In this document: positions 37,201 through 49,200 of the stretch, piece after piece
How positions within the stretch are numbered: the first letter of the stretch is position 1
Layout of the letters: each line of letters begins with the position of its first letter
Program-made: the position numbers and the translations under genes
Assembly (NCBI RefSeq): GCF_036669915.1
Contig: NC_089316.1
Location: forward strand, 412,734-476,733
DNA: 64,000 nt
Source of the DNA: Pocillopora verrucosa
Lineage: Eukaryota; Cnidaria; Anthozoa; Scleractinia; Pocilloporidae
Direction: 5' to 3'
Notes under the pieces: generated by a model
What the model was told of the DNA's origin: nothing
The model's database searches: none
Seen by the model: only the letters and a program-made list of their open reading frames with translations

Positions 37201-40200
37201 CTGCATATTATTGTTCATATATTTCTTCCTTTATGACAGTCACGTGAATATTCCTAGGAAAGCAGCATAAGTAACCTCTTAAGTTAAAGTGAAATGCAAA
37301 AATGCCCAATGTTTTGTTTAACTTATATCCTCGTGATCATTCAGAGACGAAAGCGGTGAAGCATTGAAACTGTTACTGGAGAAAGGCTTTGACCCAAACG
37401 TTCAACACAGAAGTAATAAGAGCACACCCTTACATTTGGCTGTGAAAAGGAAAAACGAAACGGCAGTACAGATCCTGACACAGTGCCCCGAGTGTGACGT
37501 CAATCTACAGGTTCGTTGGTTTCTTTGAAGATACCAGTTCTCCTGAGAATACAAATTTCTAATGTTTTCTCGACTGTTTGACCATTTCAGCAAACATTGC
37601 ACATATTATTAAGACGCATTTCGTTGTAAAATCTAAAACTACATAGCTCTTTATTTATTTTTAAACGATACATGAAAAGTCTATGACCTGCCGTTGGAAA
37701 GTCTTAAGACTCAACTGTTTTGGCTGCGGCACTGGACCATTTGACGTTTGCACCCATTCTTGATGTTTTCATCCCAACATTTTGGTGCTCAAATACACTG
37801 CTACCCAAGCTGCCAGTAAATAAACAAAGTCGAAAGGCACCACGTGACTCCTGACATTACGCTTGACCATTTTCAGGACGAGGCAGGTGATACCCCTCTC
37901 CATGATGCCATCCGAGCAAAACACCACAGCATGGTGGATATGCTGTTAGAGTGTCCAAGAATTTGTTACACTCTTTGTAACGGAAAAGGTTTCAATTATC
38001 TTCAACAAGCTGTTTTGAAAGGAGATAAACGGTAACTATGCCAAAAATAATTACATCACTACTGAGTTAGACAGCTTAATCAGAGTAAGGGTACTATAGC
38101 TTTTCAGATCCTTGGCATCGGATGGATCAACAGTACCCAGACCCAAGGCATAGTTTTCAACTAATCGTCGCAGTTTCTGAGACACCTGGGCCTAGGCTTA
38201 TACGCAAACCAAGGTCGAACATGAAGCTCATGATCTTCCTGATTTCTAGGGTCGTTGGTCATCACTTGGGCTGGTTTTCATGTAATTTGGACAATTGGGG
38301 CGATGAGTGATCAAGAAGAAACGAGACCAAACATTAGTTACAAAATTACTTTAATGCTGTTACCAACATTCGCTTTGACATTCAGGACAACATAATTCTA
38401 CTGTGTCATTTATTCACAGCGCCGTGGAAAAAGTTTTTGCCAAAACCGGGAATTCTTTGAATGTTGTTAAAAATGATGGGTTTACGACCCTTCATATTGC
38501 AGCAATTAAAGATCATCGTGAGATAGCTAACATCCTTTTAAAGAAGGTAATTTTATAGAAAAATGATTTTAACGACTTTTCCCCGTTTAATTATCTTTTT
38601 TTTTTCGTGTGCAAGACTCCCTTTGTGGTTAATTTAACCGCTTGACAGATTTGAAAGAATGTCGTATGTGTTTAATCTTGAAATGGAATATGACTTTCTG
38701 CGTGTGGTTAGCAGGGATATTCAACACTACTATTCTCCAATTGGAAAAACTACGAAAACAAAACGCTGTCATTTACTATAACGATCAGTTCACTGCAAAT
38801 AATTGATTGCTACATGGCTTACGTAGAGGTTTAATTTACTCTGGACAGGTGCTCCATACCAACGAACCGATATCCTTGTTTCTCGTACGTTGTTAAACAA
38901 CCCTTCTGTGAGTGAGATGCTACTCCATCATTGTATATCCCTTGAAATTCCGTCAGGATGTCCTCTCCTGGGCAGGGAAAGGGCTAACGAAAGTTTCCTG
39001 CAATAGAACATAACATAGTGACCAAAGCAGATCCTATTGGTAAACAACCCGGGTCTGGAGTCTACGTTGCGAACCGTCAGGCCATTGCGTATTCTTTTTA
39101 TTGACAACCTCACCAAAAGTTTATAAAAACTTTCGAACAATGAATCTGAATCTGATAATTCAATCCGATAAAGATATTTTGATAGTGAGAGTATATTTTT
39201 TTCTCTAACAGCCGGGGTGTGAGGTCGATGCTCTGACCGCTAAAAATCAATCGGCTCTTCATTTAGCCGCCAATGAAGGGTACTCAGTCATGGTAGGGAT
39301 ATTGTTGGACCATGGAGCCAGTGTGAATGCGGTGGATGATGACGGAGATACAGCGCTTCACATCACTTTAATGAAAGAACGCGTTTTTCAGAGAAATCCG
39401 GAAGTAATGGTAAATAAGTAGCGTCATAAAATATCGTGCTATGAGCCTGTTCATGGCGTTTAATCAGTAAAAGAAGCTCGATAGTAAACAGCGCTGTAGT
39501 CGCGGAGGGGTGAAGGGGTCAGGTCACGTATACCATGGCTATTTCACCCTTCCGCTACTATGACGCCTTTGGCCACTACGCTCTGTTTTACTAACTGAAC
39601 ACTTGAAACAGGCCAACAAGAAATAGATTTGTTTTATTTTAGCCTGGTCTGGAGTTACTACTTGGTGTACGAAAGAGCAGTGCGCCCTTTGTTGCTGTTT
39701 CACGCTGCTTGTTAAGCTATGGAGCTGACGTGTTGAAAGTCAATGGCTCTGGGGAAACACCGCTGGACAGATGTCGAGGATCGGAAGTTGAGCAACTCAT
39801 TCGGAAGATTGCAGCCTGTGGAGGGTATTCAAATGCTTTTGTGATACCTGTACACCTTTCTATGTTAAAGTAGAGCGGATTCTCGCTTCCAAAACACCTA
39901 CATTCGGATGAAATTTTATCCTGGCACCACAACATTTTTGATCACGCCAAAGAGATTCCCCGCGTGGTCTTGGTATCTCTTGCCTGAATCGAAGGCACAT
40001 TACCAATAGGGGGACATTCAAATATTCAGTCCGAAGGATACCACCTGAATTAGGGCCTTTTTAGTGCATGTGGAAATTGCTTTTACATGATGTCCAAGTA
40101 AAATGAATCTTTTCTTATCAACTGTAGAGCTACAGACAACAAGAAAGTTCCAAGTTTTGGGTCCTCGAGCGGGTCGCAAACCGAACCCGAGTTAGGCGAT

Positions 40201-43200
40201 GCTTCATCTTCAGCAAGTGCGGTGACACAGACAGATGAGAATGAAAAAGATGATGGAATTCAACCAGATAAAATTGGTAGCACAGATGAGGCAGAAGATG
40301 CGTTTTTAAGGAATGTAATAAAGGACTTGTGCAGAGGAGATCGAGAAGACATTAGGGTAAGCGAAACAAATGAAGGTGTATCACAGGAAAAAGCCTTTGT
40401 AAAAAATATACGGTCTAGAGGAAAACACATTATGTCGCGTTAAAAGTTCAAAAGGAGTTCTAAAGCACTGTAGCTGTGCCATTTTGTATCAGTATGGAAA
40501 AAACTGCAACGAGGACGATCCTACTACGTTTAGTTGTCTCTCTGTAACAACCACACTTTAACAGGTCTGACGCACACATTCGTTCATTAATAGGCGGACA
40601 TCAACCTCGTGAATGCTGCGAGAAGTAACAACCTCTCAAGAGTCAAGGAAATCTTGGACGCTAAACCAGAACGGGTACCTTTTTTCTTTCATTCCTTTTA
40701 CTTTTGCGGATAGTATTTGCAAGGCTGAAAAAAATTTCTTAAACTAAGGTAATATGATAAATACGAGCGTAAGAAGAGAACTGCGTAACTTAGGGTCAGT
40801 AAACAGTGATAACTAAAGGTATATTTTTTAAGACTTCTAGAATCAAATTTGTACTTGGTGGCGTTTAAAAAGAATTGATATGATAAAGGGTTTGTGTTTT
40901 TTGTTCTGCGCAGATTGATAAGCTAGTGGGTGGTCACACAGCTCTCCATGTAGCATGTCACCAGGGGCATTGTGACATCATTGGAGAATTGCTTGAGAGA
41001 GGAGCTAACATGGATATACTGGTGGGTAACAACAGTGCTTTTAAACATCACGGTTATTTTTTACCACATTCAAATGATTGTAATTGTTAGTGCTGCTCGA
41101 GAAGGATAACAAAGAGACACATGATCGACGAGCTTAGGTTGTTATTTGACAGCCTCGTATTCTATTTATCTTAGTGTTTGAGGAGTAGAACCTCCTTTTT
41201 CATACACTTTTATTTACTCATAACACAGGATAATCAGGGATACACAGCCATGCATCACTCTACTTATCAGTAAGTTGACATATAAAAGTTTGTCAAACTT
41301 ATAATTCGATTCAGAGATTACTTTAATTTTGCTTTCCTTCGCCAAACGATTGCTTTCGAATACTTTAGCCATCCTCTCAGCCAATTGAATAGAAAAACAA
41401 AGAACGAAAACCACTGAAAACGAAGTAACTCTTGTTGTGCTTAAATTCGACAGCATGTGATTGTTCTCCATGTTCATTCATCCGCTAAGATATTATTACA
41501 TGTTCTGACTGGCTCTGATTGCTTAGCTTTTGTCTTTACGACTCTTGCAGGAGCCAACACAAAACATCTGCATGTCCCCAAATTAGTAAGGGATTTGTTC
41601 CCTGGCTAGACGGTTTTTTTGACACTTTAATAAAGTTTCTATTCTATTCTATTCTATGTTATTGTTCATATATTTCTTCCTTTATAAAAGTCACGCAAAT
41701 ATTGTTAGGAAAGCAGAATAAGTAACTTCTTAAGTTAAACTAAAATGCATAAATGCCCGATGTTGTGTCGAACTTATATCCTCGTCATCATTCAGAGACG
41801 AAAGCGGTGAAGCACTGAAACTGTTACTGGAGAGAGGTTTTGACCCAAATGTTCAACACAGAAGTAATAAGAGCACACCCTTACATTTGGCTGTGAAAAG
41901 GAAAAACGAAACGGCAGTACAGATCCTGACAAAGTGCCCTGAGTGTGACGTCAATCTACAGGTTCGTTGGTTCCTTTGAAGATACCAGTTCTCCTGAGAA
42001 TACAAATTCCTAATGTTTTCTCGACTGTTTAACTAACTCAGCAAACATTGCACATATTATTAAGACGCATTTCGTTGTAAAATCTAAAACTACATTGCCC
42101 TTTGTTTATTTTAAACGTACATGAAAAGTCTATGTCCTGCCGTTGGAAAGTCTTAAGACCCAACTGTTTTGGCTGCGGCACTGGACCATTTGACGTTTGC
42201 ACCCATTCTTGATGTTTTCACTTTCCACCGTTTTCAAGCTCAAATACACTGCTACCCAAGCTGCCAGTCGATAAAACAAAGTCGAAAGGCACCACGTGAC
42301 TCCTGACATTACGCTTGACCATTTTCAGGACGAGGCAGGTGATACCCCTCTCCATGATGCCATCCTTGCAGAACACCACAGCATGGTGGATATGCTGTTA
42401 GAGTGTCCAAGAATTTGTTACACTCTTTGTAACGGAAAAGGTTTCAATTATCTTCAACACGCTGTTTTGAAAGGAGATAAACGGTAACTATGCCAAAAAT
42501 AATTACAGCACTACTCAGTTAGACAGCTTAATCAGAGTAAAGGTACAATAGCTTAATACCCAAATCTAAGGCATAGTTGTCAACTAATCGTCGCAGTTTT
42601 TGAGACATCTGAGTCATACTTGTGGTCATAGGGAATCTAGACTTATATGCAAACTAAGGTCGAACATGAAGTTCATGATCTTCCTGATAGTTAGGGTCGT
42701 TGGTCATCACTTGGCCCGGTGTTCATGTAATTTGGACAATTGGGGCTATGAGTGATCAGGAGGAAACAAGAATAAATCCCAGTTACAAGATTTCTTAAAT
42801 TTTGTCACCTATATTCGCTTTGACATTCAGTATAACATAAATCTGTTGTGTTATTTATTCACAGCGCCGTGGAAAGAGTTTTTGCCAAAACCGGGAATTC
42901 CTTGAATGTTGTCAAAAATGATGGGTTCACGACCCTTCATATTGCAGCAATTAATGATCATCGTGAGATAGCTAAGATCCTTTTAAAGAAGGTAATTTTA
43001 TAGAAAAAATATTACCCACTTCTCTCCGGTTTTTTTTTAATCTCAATTTCTATTCGCGTGCAAGACTGCTTGTGTATGGTTAAACCGCTTTAACAGATTT
43101 GAAAGAATGTCGTATGTGTTCAATCTCTGAACGGAATATGACTTTTTGCATGCGGTTAGCTGGGATATTGAACACTACTGTTACGTCCCATTGGAAAAAC

Positions 43201-46200
43201 TAGGAAAACATAACGCCGCCTTTTACAACAACGGTCAGTTCACTGCAAACAATTGATTGCTACAAGACTTATGTATAGGTTTTTAGACTGGAGAAGTGAT
43301 CCATACCAACAAACCGATATCCTTGTTTCCCGCACATTTCATCACCAATGTTTCCTGTTTGAGATGCTACTCCATCATTGTATATCCTATGACTTTCAGT
43401 CGGGATGTCCTTTTCTGGGCAGAGAAAGGGGCTATCGACAATTTCCTGCCATAGAACATAACAAAGTGACCCAGGCAGATCCTTGTGGTAAACAACCCGG
43501 GTCTGGAGTCTACACTGCTAACCGTTGCTAACCGTCAGACCACTGCGTATTCTTGTTATCGACAACTTCCACAAAAGTTTACAAAAGCTTTTGAATAATG
43601 AATCTGAATTCTTGCCGATAAAGATAACTCGATAATAAAAGGATATTTTTTATCAAACAGCCGGGGTGTGAGGTCGATGCTCTAACCTCTCACAATCATT
43701 CGGCACTTCATTTAGCCGCCAGTAAAGGGCACTCAGTCATGGCAGGGATGTTGTTGAATCATGGAGCTGATGTGAATGCGGTAGATGATGACGGAGATAC
43801 GGCGCTTCATATCACTTTAATGAAGGAACATGTACTAAAGAGAAATCCGGCAGAAATGGTAAATAAGTAGTTTCATAAAATACCGTGCTGTGAGTCTGTT
43901 CATGGCGTTCAGTCTGTAAAATGAAGCTCCATAGTAAACAGCGCTGTAGTCGCGGAGGAGTGAAGGGGTCAGGTCACGTATACCTTAGCCAGTTCACTCC
44001 TCCGCTAAAAAGACACTTTAGGCCATTATGCTCTGTTTTACCAAATGAACGCTTGGAACAGGCCAACAAGATGTCGAAGGAGACATTGTATATTTTATCT
44101 CCCTTTTTCTCCCCTCCAGTGTGAGAGGATTAGCAATGTAAAATAATCATAACATGGATGGTTATGCATATGTCCTTGCTTTTACCAGGACGTTTAAAGC
44201 TAACTCCAATAATAACTCAGGTATTGTCCACATCCATAGACAATGATATTGTTGGGAAGTAAAGTTAGTGTTATTTTCTTTCCTCAAGCGATGCTGCCCT
44301 CTTATTTCGTCAACCCAATTAAAAGAGGAACGTAGTAGATAGACAAATAATTTCTACCATCAACCACACCCTTTGAGAATCGTCCTCCCACTTAACTTTG
44401 CTATGACCTCGATGTAGTATAATGATCTCAAATAGGTTCTCACACTGCCTGCAATAAGCACAACTAATGTAAAGGTAATCAGTTGGTGCCTTGTTAGCGT
44501 CTTTGGCCTTCTACACGAAATAGCGTTGTTTTATTTTAGCCGGGGCTAGAGTTACTACTTGGTGAACGAAAGAGCAGTGCGTCCTTTGTCGCAGTCTCAC
44601 GCTGCTTGTTAAGCTATGGAGCTGACGTGTTGAAAGTCAATGGCTCTGGGGAAACACCGCTGGACAGATGTCGAGGATCAGAAGTTGAGCAACTCATTCG
44701 GAAGATTGCAGCCGGTGGAGGGTATCCAAATGCTTCTGTGTATTTTTTGATACCTGTACACCTTTCTATGCTAAAGTAGAGCGGATTCTCGCTTCCAAAA
44801 CACCTACATTCGGATGAAATTTTTATTCTGGTAACACAAAATTATTGATCACGGCAAACAGATTCCTCGCGTGGTCTTTGTATCTCTTGTCTGAATCGAA
44901 TGCACATTACTTATAAAGGGACACTCAAATATCCAGTCCGAAGGATGCCCTCTGAATTAGGGCCTTTTTAGTGCATGTAGGAATTGCTTTTACATGATAT
45001 CTAAATAAAATGATACTTTGCTTATGAACTGTAGGACTACAGACAACAAGAAAGTTCCAAGTTTTGGGTCCTCGAGCGGGTCGCAGACCAAACCTGAATT
45101 AAGCGATCCTTCATTTTCAGCAAGTGCAGCGACACTGACAGAGGAAACTGAAAATGAAGACAGAAATCAAACAGATAGAATGGGTAGCACAGATGAGACA
45201 GAAGATACGTTTTTAAGAGGCGTAATAAGGGACTTGTGCAGAGGAGATCAAGAAGACATTAGGGTAGGCGAAACAGCTGAAGGTGTATCACAGGGAAAAG
45301 CCCTTAAGGAAAATATACGGTCCAGAGGAAAACACATTGTGTTGCGTTAAAAGCTCAAAAGGAGTTCTACAGCATTGCAGTTGTACCATTTTGTATCAGT
45401 AAGGAAACTACAACGAGGATGATCCTAATACGTCTAGTTGTCTTTTTGTGACAACCATGCTATAAGAGGTCTGACATGTTCATTCGTTCATTAATAGGCG
45501 GACATCGGCTTAGTAAATGCTGCACAAAACAACAACCTCTCAAGAGTCAAGGAAATCTTGGATTCTAACCCAGAGCGGGTACCTTTTTCCTTTCATTTCT
45601 TTTACTTTTACAGATTGTATTTACAAACGTTTTCTACAATCAAGACAATATGATAAATACGAGCATAAGAAGGGAATTGCGTAACTTGGGTTTTATTAAA
45701 CAGTGATAACTAAAAGGATATTTTTTCTAAACTTCTAGAATCAAATTTGAATTTGGCAGCGTTTAAGAAAATATGACCTGATTAAGGGTTTGTGTCTTTT
45801 CGTTCTGCACAGATTGATAAGTTAGTGGGTGGTCACTCAGCTCTCCATGTAGCATGTCACCAGGGGCATTGTGACATCATTAAAGAATTGCTTGAGAGAG
45901 GAGCTAACATGGATATACGGGTGAGTAACAAAAGTTTTTATTCAGTCCAGTACTTTTAACCATCACCGTTATTTTGTTCAAATTACTTTAATTGTTAGTG
46001 CTGGTTGAGGAGGATAACAAAGAGACACATGATTGACAAGGTTAGGTCATTATTTTAACATGATTATATTCTACATATCATAGTGTTTCAGATGAGTAGC
46101 CTTCTTAATCATACACTTTAATTTTTCTCAAAATACAGGATAATCAGGGATACACAGCCATGCATCACTCCACTTATCAGTAAGATGACCGAATTATGAT

Positions 46201-49200
46201 AGTTATGTTAAATAATCTGCGAAACTGAGAAATCTAAGATTGCTTTAGTTTTTCTTTCCTTCTCAATGCGATAACTTTCAAAATCTTCAGCTACCCTGTC
46301 AACCAATCGATAAAAAAATAACACCTACGGCAGTGAAAGTAACTTTTGCGCAGACTGTTTTCGATAGCATGTGTTTGTTGTTGTTATTGTTTATTTATCC
46401 ATCAAGATAATCATCTTTGTTCTGAGTGGCTCTGATTGCTTTCGCTTTGGTTTAATGACAACCTAACGCTTATTATTTGCATGTTTTGGTTCTTATTTTT
46501 TTGTTGTTGTTGCTGTTGTTGTTGTTGTTTTTTTTATTATGACACAGGAAAGCAGAATTAGAAACTCCCTATATTAATGGAGAATTTCTAAAATACTTGA
46601 TCATTCAGAGACGAAAGCGGTGAAGCATTGAAACTGTTACTGGAGAAAGGTTTTGATCCAAATGTTCAACACAGAAGTAATAGGAGCACACCCTTACATT
46701 TGGCCGTGAAAAGGAAAAACGAAACGGCAGTACAGATCCTGACTCAGTGCCCCGAGTGTGACGTCAATCTGAAGGTTCGTGGGTCCTTTGAAGATATCAG
46801 TTTTCCCGGGAATACAAATTCCTGATGCATTCTAGACTGTCCCAATAAACTCAGCAAGCATTGCATATATTATAAGATACATGTCTTAGTCAAATTTAAA
46901 CCTTGTTCGAGTGTTTTTTTTTGTCTTAAATGAACTTGAAAAATCTCTAATCGGTTAGTAGAATGGCATAAGACGTCTAATTTTTTTCGGCTTTGCTCAA
47001 ATTCAAATATCTATGCGATGGAGTATCATGACATTTGATCCAATTTTTATGTATATTCATCCTCTCGTTTTTTTGATAAAATATACTGCTACCTAAGCTG
47101 CCCGTCGAATGGTACCAGGTTACTCCCAGTATCTCGCTCTGACTCATTTTCAGGACGAGACAGGTGAGGCCCCTCTCCATCATGCCATCCTTCTACAACA
47201 CCACAGCATGGTGAATATGCTGTTGGACTGCCCAAGAGTTTGTGTCACTCTTTATAACGGAAAAGGTTTCAATTATCTTCAACTCGCTGTTTTGAAAGGA
47301 GATAAACGGTAACTATGCCAAAAATGATTACATCACGACTCATTTAGACAGCTTACATCAGAGTAAGGGTACGCTGAATGATGTACCCACATGAAAAGCC
47401 TACTTTTCAACTGATCGTGACAATTTTCGAGACGACTGCAGCTGGGACATACTTGCAGTCGTAAGAAAGCTAAGTTTATGTGACTCAGGCTCAACTGGAA
47501 GTTCATGCTCTTCCAGATCGTTGGTCGTTGGCAATTGGAGCGATCTGAGTGGTCAGAGGGGGAAAACCAGACCAAATCTCACTTACAAAATGATTGTTGT
47601 GCTGTTACCTAAGTTAATCGCTTTCACATCCATTGTATCCTAAATCCTTTTTCTCATTTATTTGCAGCGCCGTGGAAAGAATTTTTGCTACAACCGGAAA
47701 TTCCTTGAATGTTGTCAAAAATGATGGGTTTACGACCCTTCATATTGCAGCAATTAGTGATCACCTTGAAATAGCTAAGATCCTCTTAAAGAAGGTAATA
47801 TCATCTTTTTTTGTCACCGATTTTTTTTTTCGTGCAAGACTCGTTGTGTGATTTAAATTGTCGTTAAGAGATTTCAATTACTGTCGCTTGTGTTCAATCC
47901 AATAGGGAGTACGACTTTTTGCCTGTGGTCATGTTGGGATGATAACCACAAAATAATTGTTACTATTACACCTATTCTCTCTCTCCGTACAAACTAGGAA
48001 CAAGAGTTGACACCTAAGGTCAGCGGTTCACTGCAAATAATTGATTGCTATAAGGCTTACGTGTAAGTTTTGCACTGGCCTAGTGGTTCATACCAACAAA
48101 CTGATATCCTTGTTTGCCGGGCATTGTTAAAACAGTTTTTTTCTGTTTGAGATACAACTCCATCATTGTATATCCCATGAAATTTCGTTAAGATGTTCTC
48201 TCCTGGCCAGAGGGAGGCGCTAATGAAAGTTTCCTGTTATAGAAGACAACACAGTGACTCAGGCAGATTTCAATGGCAAACAACCCGGGTCTGAAGTCCA
48301 GACTGCTAACCGTCAGGCCACTGCCTATTCTTTTTATCGACATTTTTTACAAAAGTTTACAACATATTTCAAGTAATGAATCTAAATGCTTACTGATAAG
48401 TTAGATCAACGATGAGGAGACAATTTTTTTATCTAACAGCCGGGATGTGAGGTCGATGCTGCAACTGCTGAAAATCAATCGGCACTTCATTTAGCTGCCG
48501 ATAAAGGACACTCGGTCATGGTGGAACTGTTGCTGGACCACGGAGCCAACGTGAATGCAGTGGATAGTGACGGAGATACGGCGCTTCATATCGCTTTAAT
48601 GAAGGAACACACACTACAGAGAAATATGGGATTTATGGTAAATAAGTTCATAAAGTTTAACATGTCGAGCTTTTTCTACCTTTTAGCGTGAGAAGTTAAG
48701 TAATACAAAATGATCACGAAATGATTTGGATGGTTATGCATGTGTCGTCATTCTGATGTTTAAAGGCATCTCCAAAGTTAGCTTTTGTTTTGTTCACATC
48801 GTTTTGGACAGATACTGTTGTGAAGTAAAATCACTGCAATTTTTTTCTTCAAGCGATGTGGCTGCTTGACTTCGTAAAACCGACCAAGTAAGGAACGTAG
48901 ATAAGCAAAGAATTTCTACCACCTACCACGCCTTGAATCGTCCGCCCGGTTAAGTTTGCTTTGATCTCACTTTAATGCACCGATCTCAAAAGGGTTCTCC
49001 CACTGCTTGCAATAAGAACAGTTGATGTAAAGGGAAAGGTGATCAGTTGGTTCTTTGTTAGTGTCTTTGGCCTTCTACATGGAATAGTACTGTTTTATTT
49101 CAGCCTGGTCTGGAGTTACTACTTGGTGTACGAAATAGCAGTGCGTCCGTTGTCGCTATGTCACGCTGCTTGTTAAGCTATGGAGCTGACGTGTTGAAAG

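Larger units (their letters stand above)
29605..38900 (+). repeat. Segmental duplication, copy 1 (visible part)
   Basis: From the last ApeC intron onward this segment aligns with 54215-64000 in the same orientation. The copies share the last ApeC exon, the 1.2 kb spacer, and 13 exons and most intron sequence of the MIB-like gene. The offset between start codons is 24576 bases and grows to 25111 by exon 13 because of an insertion in copy 2. The right end is set by the window, not by a real breakpoint. Confidence 0.9.
36148..40593 (+). repeat. Ankyrin cassette A (nine exons)
   Basis: Coding parts: 36148-36228 (3' part of exon 8), 36482-36589, 36812-36852, 37345-37510, 37877-38031, 38420-38546, 39212-39409, 39643-39824, 40128-40356. 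They encode 429 aa with about eight ankyrin repeats, e.g. GGHTALHVACHQGHCEII, STPLHLAVKRKNETAV, GDTPLHDAI, GFTTLHIAAIKDHREIA, QSALHLAANEGY, GDTALHI and GETPLD, followed by an acidic Ser-rich linker (FGSSSGSQTEPE). Exon lengths equal those of B and C except the last exon of C. Cassette A has the shortest intron before its eighth exon. If the intron after 40356 is retained, translation runs 28 codons to the TAA at 40441. Confidence 0.85.
40594..45497 (+). repeat. Ankyrin cassette B (nine exons)
   Basis: Coding parts: 40594-40674, 40914-41021, 41229-41269, 41796-41961, 42329-42483, 42865-42991, 43661-43858, 44540-44721, 45035-45263, together 1287 bases (429 aa), the same lengths as cassette A. 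It splices in frame from A (AGG|GTAAGC to AG|GCGGAC) and into C (AGG|GTAGGC). Exons 4 and 5 are almost identical to A. Its introns carry private features: a LINE tail at 41574-41657 and a longer intron before exon 8. Intron retention gives a 28-codon tail with TAA at 45348. Confidence 0.85.

Noticed and set aside
40222..40443. Cassette A end as the true gene end, making three separate genes
   Set aside because: The in-phase donor and acceptor, the missing promoter or MIB domains before B and C, and only 237 bases between them make one chained gene more likely; kept as an isoform hypothesis.
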